This document shows positions 60,502 to 64,000 of a DNA stretch of 64,000 nt, piece by piece. The position numbers and the translations under genes are program-made. Numbering within the stretch: the first letter of the stretch is position 1; every line of letters starts with the position of its first letter. Below the pieces are notes generated by a model that was not told the origin of the DNA, did no database searches, and saw nothing but the letters and a program-made list of their open reading frames with translations. The stretch covers positions 27,104 through 91,103 of the forward strand of contig CAMWLC010000002.1 in the NCBI GenBank assembly GCA_947174995.1, in the 5' to 3' direction. Source of the stretch: an uncultured Porphyromonadaceae bacterium. GTDB lineage: Bacteria; Bacteroidota; Bacteroidia; Bacteroidales; Muribaculaceae.

Positions 60502-63500
60502 ATGAAGCTGACCAATCCATCACACTATACGCTATGGCTCTTAGGGGGCATCTCCCTTCTCGGCTATGCCTCCCAGCCCTCCGTCACACCCGAGTCCCTG
60601 AGCGCCACTCCCGGCGGCGTCATCTCACGTGCCTCCACCTTTGCCGGAACCGACCACTGGCAGGCCGCCTCCGACCAGCTGCGCCTCCTCTCCGTGGCGC
60701 CCGGGGGATGGCTCCCCGCTGATGAGAAGCAGCGCGCCGCGTGGCTCCGCGGCCTCACCCTCTACGGTGAGGGAGACCCGGAGTGCGTGGCCGCCTTGGA
60801 GAGCTATATTTCCCTCTATCCGGACGCACCCAACGCGGTCGATGCCCGTCTGCTCGCCGCCGACTGGTATTTCTTCGACCATCAGTATTCACGGGCCTTC
60901 CTTGCATATTCCGACATTGACTTTTCCAATCTGGCTCCGGAGAGGCGCGATCTTTACACCTACCGCAAGATGCTCTCGATGCTGAAATGCGGGTTTGACC
61001 GCGAGGCCGTGCCCCTTATAGCCGAGTTGGAAAAGGCCGGCGGCAAATGGGAGCTCCCGGCCATCTATTACCGTGCCTATACGGATTATCGTGCCGGGGA
61101 CTATGACGCCGCCTATTCCGGTTTCGAGAGGGTGGCCGAGGCTTTGGCCGGAGAGGCGGATGAAGCCCCCGCGGCCGGACGCCGTTCATCCCGCCGCGCG
61201 GCCTCGCTCCGCTCTGCACGCGCTACCGTCCCGTATGAATCGCAGGGTATGGAGCCCCTCTACTACATGGTGCAGATAGACTTCACGCGCGGGCATTACC
61301 GCGAGGTGATCGACCACGGACAGCTGCTTCTCGACCGTCGGAGGGTGCCCGAACTGGTGCCGGAAATTTGGCGCGTGATGGGTCTGAGCCATTTCAAACT
61401 CGGAGAGTATGCCGCCGCCCGCGGACTCCTGGAGAGTTATGTGGAATGTCCCGACCTCACCCCGGCCTCCGATGCCGTGTATGCCCTCGGAGCCATAGAG
61501 TATGCCGACTGCGACTACAAGCAGGCCGCCGCCCGCTTCTCCACCCTCACCGACCTGCGCAACGACCTGGCCCAGGGAGCGTATCTCTATCTGGGACAGT
61601 GTGCCGCCCGCGAGGGTGACGGCAACGCTGCCGCTATGGCCTTCGAGAAGGCCTCGCGCATGGCCTACGACCCCGCTGTCGGCGAGACGGCGATGTATAA
61701 CTATATCGCAGCCCAGACCCGAGGCGGAAAGATTCCCTTCAGCAGTTCGATAGCTCTTTACGAGCAGTTTCTTGCCGACTACCCCCACTCCCGCTTCAAC
61801 GCCCCGGTGAGGGAGAGCCTTGCCAGCGCCTACTACAACGAGCGTGACTATCCCCGCGCCTTGGCCAGCATAGACCGTATATCCAACCCCTCCCCCTCGG
61901 TGTGCCTGGCGCGTCAGAAGATTCTCTACGAACTCGGCATGGAGCAACTGGCTCGCGGCGAGAGCCGCGAGGCAGTGGTGTCGTTCAACGGCGCCGTGGA
62001 GCAGAAGCACGGCGATCCGGCCCTGAGCGCCCAAGCCTCCCTGTGGCTCGGCGACGCCCTGTATGACACCGGAGCATACGCCGCCGCAGACCGCGCCTAT
62101 GCCGCCGCTCTCAAAGGGGGGGTGAAGGGTGAGAATGCAGCCCTGGCCACATACGACCGGGCATACGCCCTCTATATGCAGAATAAGTTCGGCGAAGCGG
62201 CTTCCCTCTTCCGCACCTCCGCTTCCGACCGGCTTCTGGACAGCGGTAAACGTGCCGACGCCCGTGTGCGCCTGGCCGACTGCCTCTATTATGCCGGAGA
62301 TTACAGCGGGGCCGAGGAGGTGTATGACGCCGCGCTCGACTCCGGAGAGGGGGACGCCGATTACGCCGCATGGAGAGTGGCCGTCATGCGTGGACTGCAG
62401 GGGGACACTGCCGGGAAAATCAAAGGACTGTCAGACTTTGCCCGCGAGAGGAAGAACTCGCGCTGGACCCCCCGCGTGCTTCTCGAGCTGGGAGAGACCT
62501 ATATGCAGGGGGGAGACGCCGCAAAGGCTATTTCCACCTGGGAGCGCATCGTGAAGGATCACGCGGCCGCTCCTGAAAACCGTACTGCCTCGCTCCTCCT
62601 GGCGCGTGCCTATATGGACGGGGGGCGCACCTCCGCGGCCGAAAACGCCTACAAGCGCATCATGGCCACATGGCCTTCGGGCGAGGAGGCCGATGCGGCC
62701 CACGAAGCCCTGAAGCGCCATTATGCCTCCACCGGCAAGCTTGACGAGTATGCAGCCTATCTGCACACGCAGCCGGGGGGACGCACCATAAATGTCGACG
62801 AGATGGACACGCTGACCTTCGAGGCGGCCGAGGCGGCCTACGTGGAGGATGATTCCGATGTGGCCATGCTTAAGGAGTATATCACATCCTATCCGGAGGG
62901 TCGCCACGTAACGCCGGCGCTTCTCTATCTGATGCGCTCCGCCTCGGGCGCGGGCCGGTATGACGAGGCCATATCCCTGGCCGACCGCATCATCAGGACA
63001 GACCCCGGATCGCCGCAGGCCGTGGAGGCCATTATGGAAAAGGCCGGAATAATCGAGGAGCATTACCCGGCGCGCCGCAAGGAGGCCCTGGAGGCCTGGC
63101 GTCTGCTGGAGCGGGCCGGAGGAGCCGAACTTGCCCCGGAGGCCTGGAGCGGAATCATGCGTACCACCGACAGCGCCTCCGAGCGTGTGGAGTATGCGCG
63201 GCGTCTGGCTCAGACGGGTGGTATCACGGCCGCCCAGGCCGAACAGGCACGCCTCTTCGAGGCTCTCGGTATGCTCGGCGGCAAGGACTCGGCCCGCGCC
63301 GAGGAGACTCTCGCGCTCATGGCGCGCAACCCCGCCACGGAGTCCGGCGCGCGTGCGGCCGTGGAACTGGGCGAGCATTATCTCGCCACATCGCGTCCCG
63401 CCAAGGCCGTGACGCTGCTGTCGGAGTTTACCGACACCGGGTCGCCCCACGGCTACTGGCTTGCCCGGGGATTCATCTCCCTGGCCGACGCTTACGCCGC

Positions 63501-63615
63501 CACGGGTCAGAAATATCTGGCCGTGGAATACCTCAAGAGTCTGCGCGACAACTATCCCGGCAACGAGCCGGATATCCACGAGGCCATCAGCACGCGCCTG
63601 AAGAAATGGAAATAA
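60502..63615 (+). CDS. Large exported tetratricopeptide-repeat protein
   Basis: The 1037-residue product starts with a signal-like segment (MKLTNPSHYTLWLLGGISLL then GYA). Some 18-20 TPR-like helical pairs follow, with the tandem pattern typical of periplasmic solenoids: LGDALYDTGAYAAADRAYAA, LADCLYYAGDYSGAEEVYDA, LARAYMDGGRTSAAENAYKR. A charged spacer (residues ~215-250, RRSSRRAASLRSARA) interrupts the solenoid. It ends ARGFISLADAYAATGQKYLA. Proteins of this type in Bacteroidales precede an outer-membrane-protein gene; here a second exported protein gene starts 37 bp later. The exact role is unknown; assembly or trafficking of envelope proteins is plausible. Confidence 0.85.
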   Translation: MKLTNPSHYTLWLLGGISLLGYASQPSVTPESLSATPGGVISRASTFAGTDHWQAASDQLRLLSVAPGGWLPADEKQRAAWLRGLTLYGEGDPECVAALESYISLYPDAPNAVDARLLAADWYFFDHQYSRAFLAYSDIDFSNLAPERRDLYTYRKMLSMLKCGFDREAVPLIAELEKAGGKWELPAIYYRAYTDYRAGDYDAAYSGFERVAEALAGEADEAPAAGRRSSRRAASLRSARATVPYESQGMEPLYYMVQIDFTRGHYREVIDHGQLLLDRRRVPELVPEIWRVMGLSHFKLGEYAAARGLLESYVECPDLTPASDAVYALGAIEYADCDYKQAAARFSTLTDLRNDLAQGAYLYLGQCAAREGDGNAAAMAFEKASRMAYDPAVGETAMYNYIAAQTRGGKIPFSSSIALYEQFLADYPHSRFNAPVRESLASAYYNERDYPRALASIDRISNPSPSVCLARQKILYELGMEQLARGESREAVVSFNGAVEQKHGDPALSAQASLWLGDALYDTGAYAAADRAYAAALKGGVKGENAALATYDRAYALYMQNKFGEAASLFRTSASDRLLDSGKRADARVRLADCLYYAGDYSGAEEVYDAALDSGEGDADYAAWRVAVMRGLQGDTAGKIKGLSDFARERKNSRWTPRVLLELGETYMQGGDAAKAISTWERIVKDHAAAPENRTASLLLARAYMDGGRTSAAENAYKRIMATWPSGEEADAAHEALKRHYASTGKLDEYAAYLHTQPGGRTINVDEMDTLTFEAAEAAYVEDDSDVAMLKEYITSYPEGRHVTPALLYLMRSASGAGRYDEAISLADRIIRTDPGSPQAVEAIMEKAGIIEEHYPARRKEALEAWRLLERAGGAELAPEAWSGIMRTTDSASERVEYARRLAQTGGITAAQAEQARLFEALGMLGGKDSARAEETLALMARNPATESGARAAVELGEHYLATSRPAKAVTLLSEFTDTGSPHGYWLARGFISLADAYAATGQKYLAVEYLKSLRDNYPGNEPDIHEAISTRLKKWK

Positions 63616-63652
63616 GCACCCTGTATCCTCACTATCCCTGAACCCCCACATC

Positions 63653-64000
63653 ATGTCAGAAACAACAGGACATACCCGCATATCGCTGACGCTCGCAGCC
63701 GTCGGCCTCCTCACCCTCACAGCCTCCGCACAGCAGCGTCTTGACGAATCCGTGGCGGTGGACGGCCGCTACAAGGCGGACGTGGTGCGCATGGAGCGCA
63801 TCAACACCTTCCCTTCCCCCATGCGCTTTTCACTCACATCCGAACCCCTACCCTACGAGGAGAAGGGTGTGGCGGCGGATTTCGCCCCCACGCTTCTCCC
63901 CCACCCCCCCACCGGCGGGCGGGCCGCCCGCGGCCGGCCGGCGCCGCGGGGGGGTAGGGACGCCGCCCGCGGCGGATGGCGCCACCGCCATCAGAGCGCG
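63653..64000 (+). CDS. Exported protein, 5' part; 3' end may be corrupted
   Basis: The frame from the ATG at 63653 is open to the window edge (116 codons). It begins MSETTGHTRISLTLAAVGLL then TLTASAQQ, a signal peptide, followed by LDESVAVDGRYKADVVRMER and SLTSEPLPYEEKG. I cannot name the family; the context is an operon with the TPR gene. From about base 63895 the sequence becomes an extreme GC-rich, Gly/Arg/Pro-coding stretch unlike the rest, so that part should not be trusted. Confidence 0.65.
   Translation, partial: MSETTGHTRISLTLAAVGLLTLTASAQQRLDESVAVDGRYKADVVRMERINTFPSPMRFSLTSEPLPYEEKGVAADFAPTLLPHPPTGGRAARGRPAPRGGRDAARGGWRHRHQSA

Overview
The window looks like a Bacteroidales chromosome, most probably from a high-GC gut lineage such as Muribaculaceae (inference). 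The evidence is SusC/SusD pairs, a hybrid two-component sensor, type IX secretion (T9SS) genes with many cargo C-terminal sorting domains, fimbrillin-type lipoproteins, almost no Shine-Dalgarno sequences, and repeated promoters of the Bacteroidetes form TTTG-N20-TAnnTTTG. I see no phage, insertion sequence, CRISPR array or rRNA.

Layout. 1-4111 (+): the 3' part of a PorW/SprE-like T9SS gene, porX and a Sel1-repeat gene. 4132-4370 (-): an apparent unannotated small RNA with its own promoter, hairpins and terminator. 4804-6509: gapA and mscL. 6632-9969 (-): a three-gene fimbrial-type surface operon (DUF3575, DUF5119, fimbrillin). 10203-12316 (-): ychF, a small lipoprotein and cdd. 12526-20297 (+): a cell-wall glucosaminidase, tRNA-Arg, a T9SS-exported M6 protease, the DUF177-rpmF-fabH operon, era and der. 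20376-27043 (-): three secreted proteins of unknown function and a T9SS-exported GH13 amylase with starch-binding modules. 27237-31936 (-): radical SAM protein, LD-carboxypeptidase, Na/Pi transporter and mannose-1-phosphate guanylyltransferase. 32111-32902 (+): two tandem fluoride channels.

33229-49205 is a complete fructan utilisation locus. It has a leftward arm (GH32, fructose permease, fructokinase), a fructose-type hybrid two-component sensor, and a rightward arm (SusC, SusD, a DUF4960 lipoprotein, and a LamG-GH32 protein with a T9SS signal). Polymer would be bound and cut at the surface, imported by SusC/D, trimmed in the periplasm, taken up as fructose and phosphorylated.

49285-59269 (-) is a cobalamin-acquisition operon under a cobalamin riboswitch: btuB, btuG, a surface lipoprotein, and two large T9SS-exported proteins with BtuG-like propellers. 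The last two make the locus unusual. 59328-60278 (-) holds a small acidic protein gene and rpsT between two identical tRNA-Glu genes. 60502-64000 (+) holds a large TPR protein, possibly translated from a leaderless mRNA, and the start of another exported protein whose last ~100 bases look suspect.

The T9SS theme recurs: regulator and assembly genes lie at the left end, and six cargo proteins with C-terminal sorting domains are spread over protease, amylase, fructanase and B12 functions.
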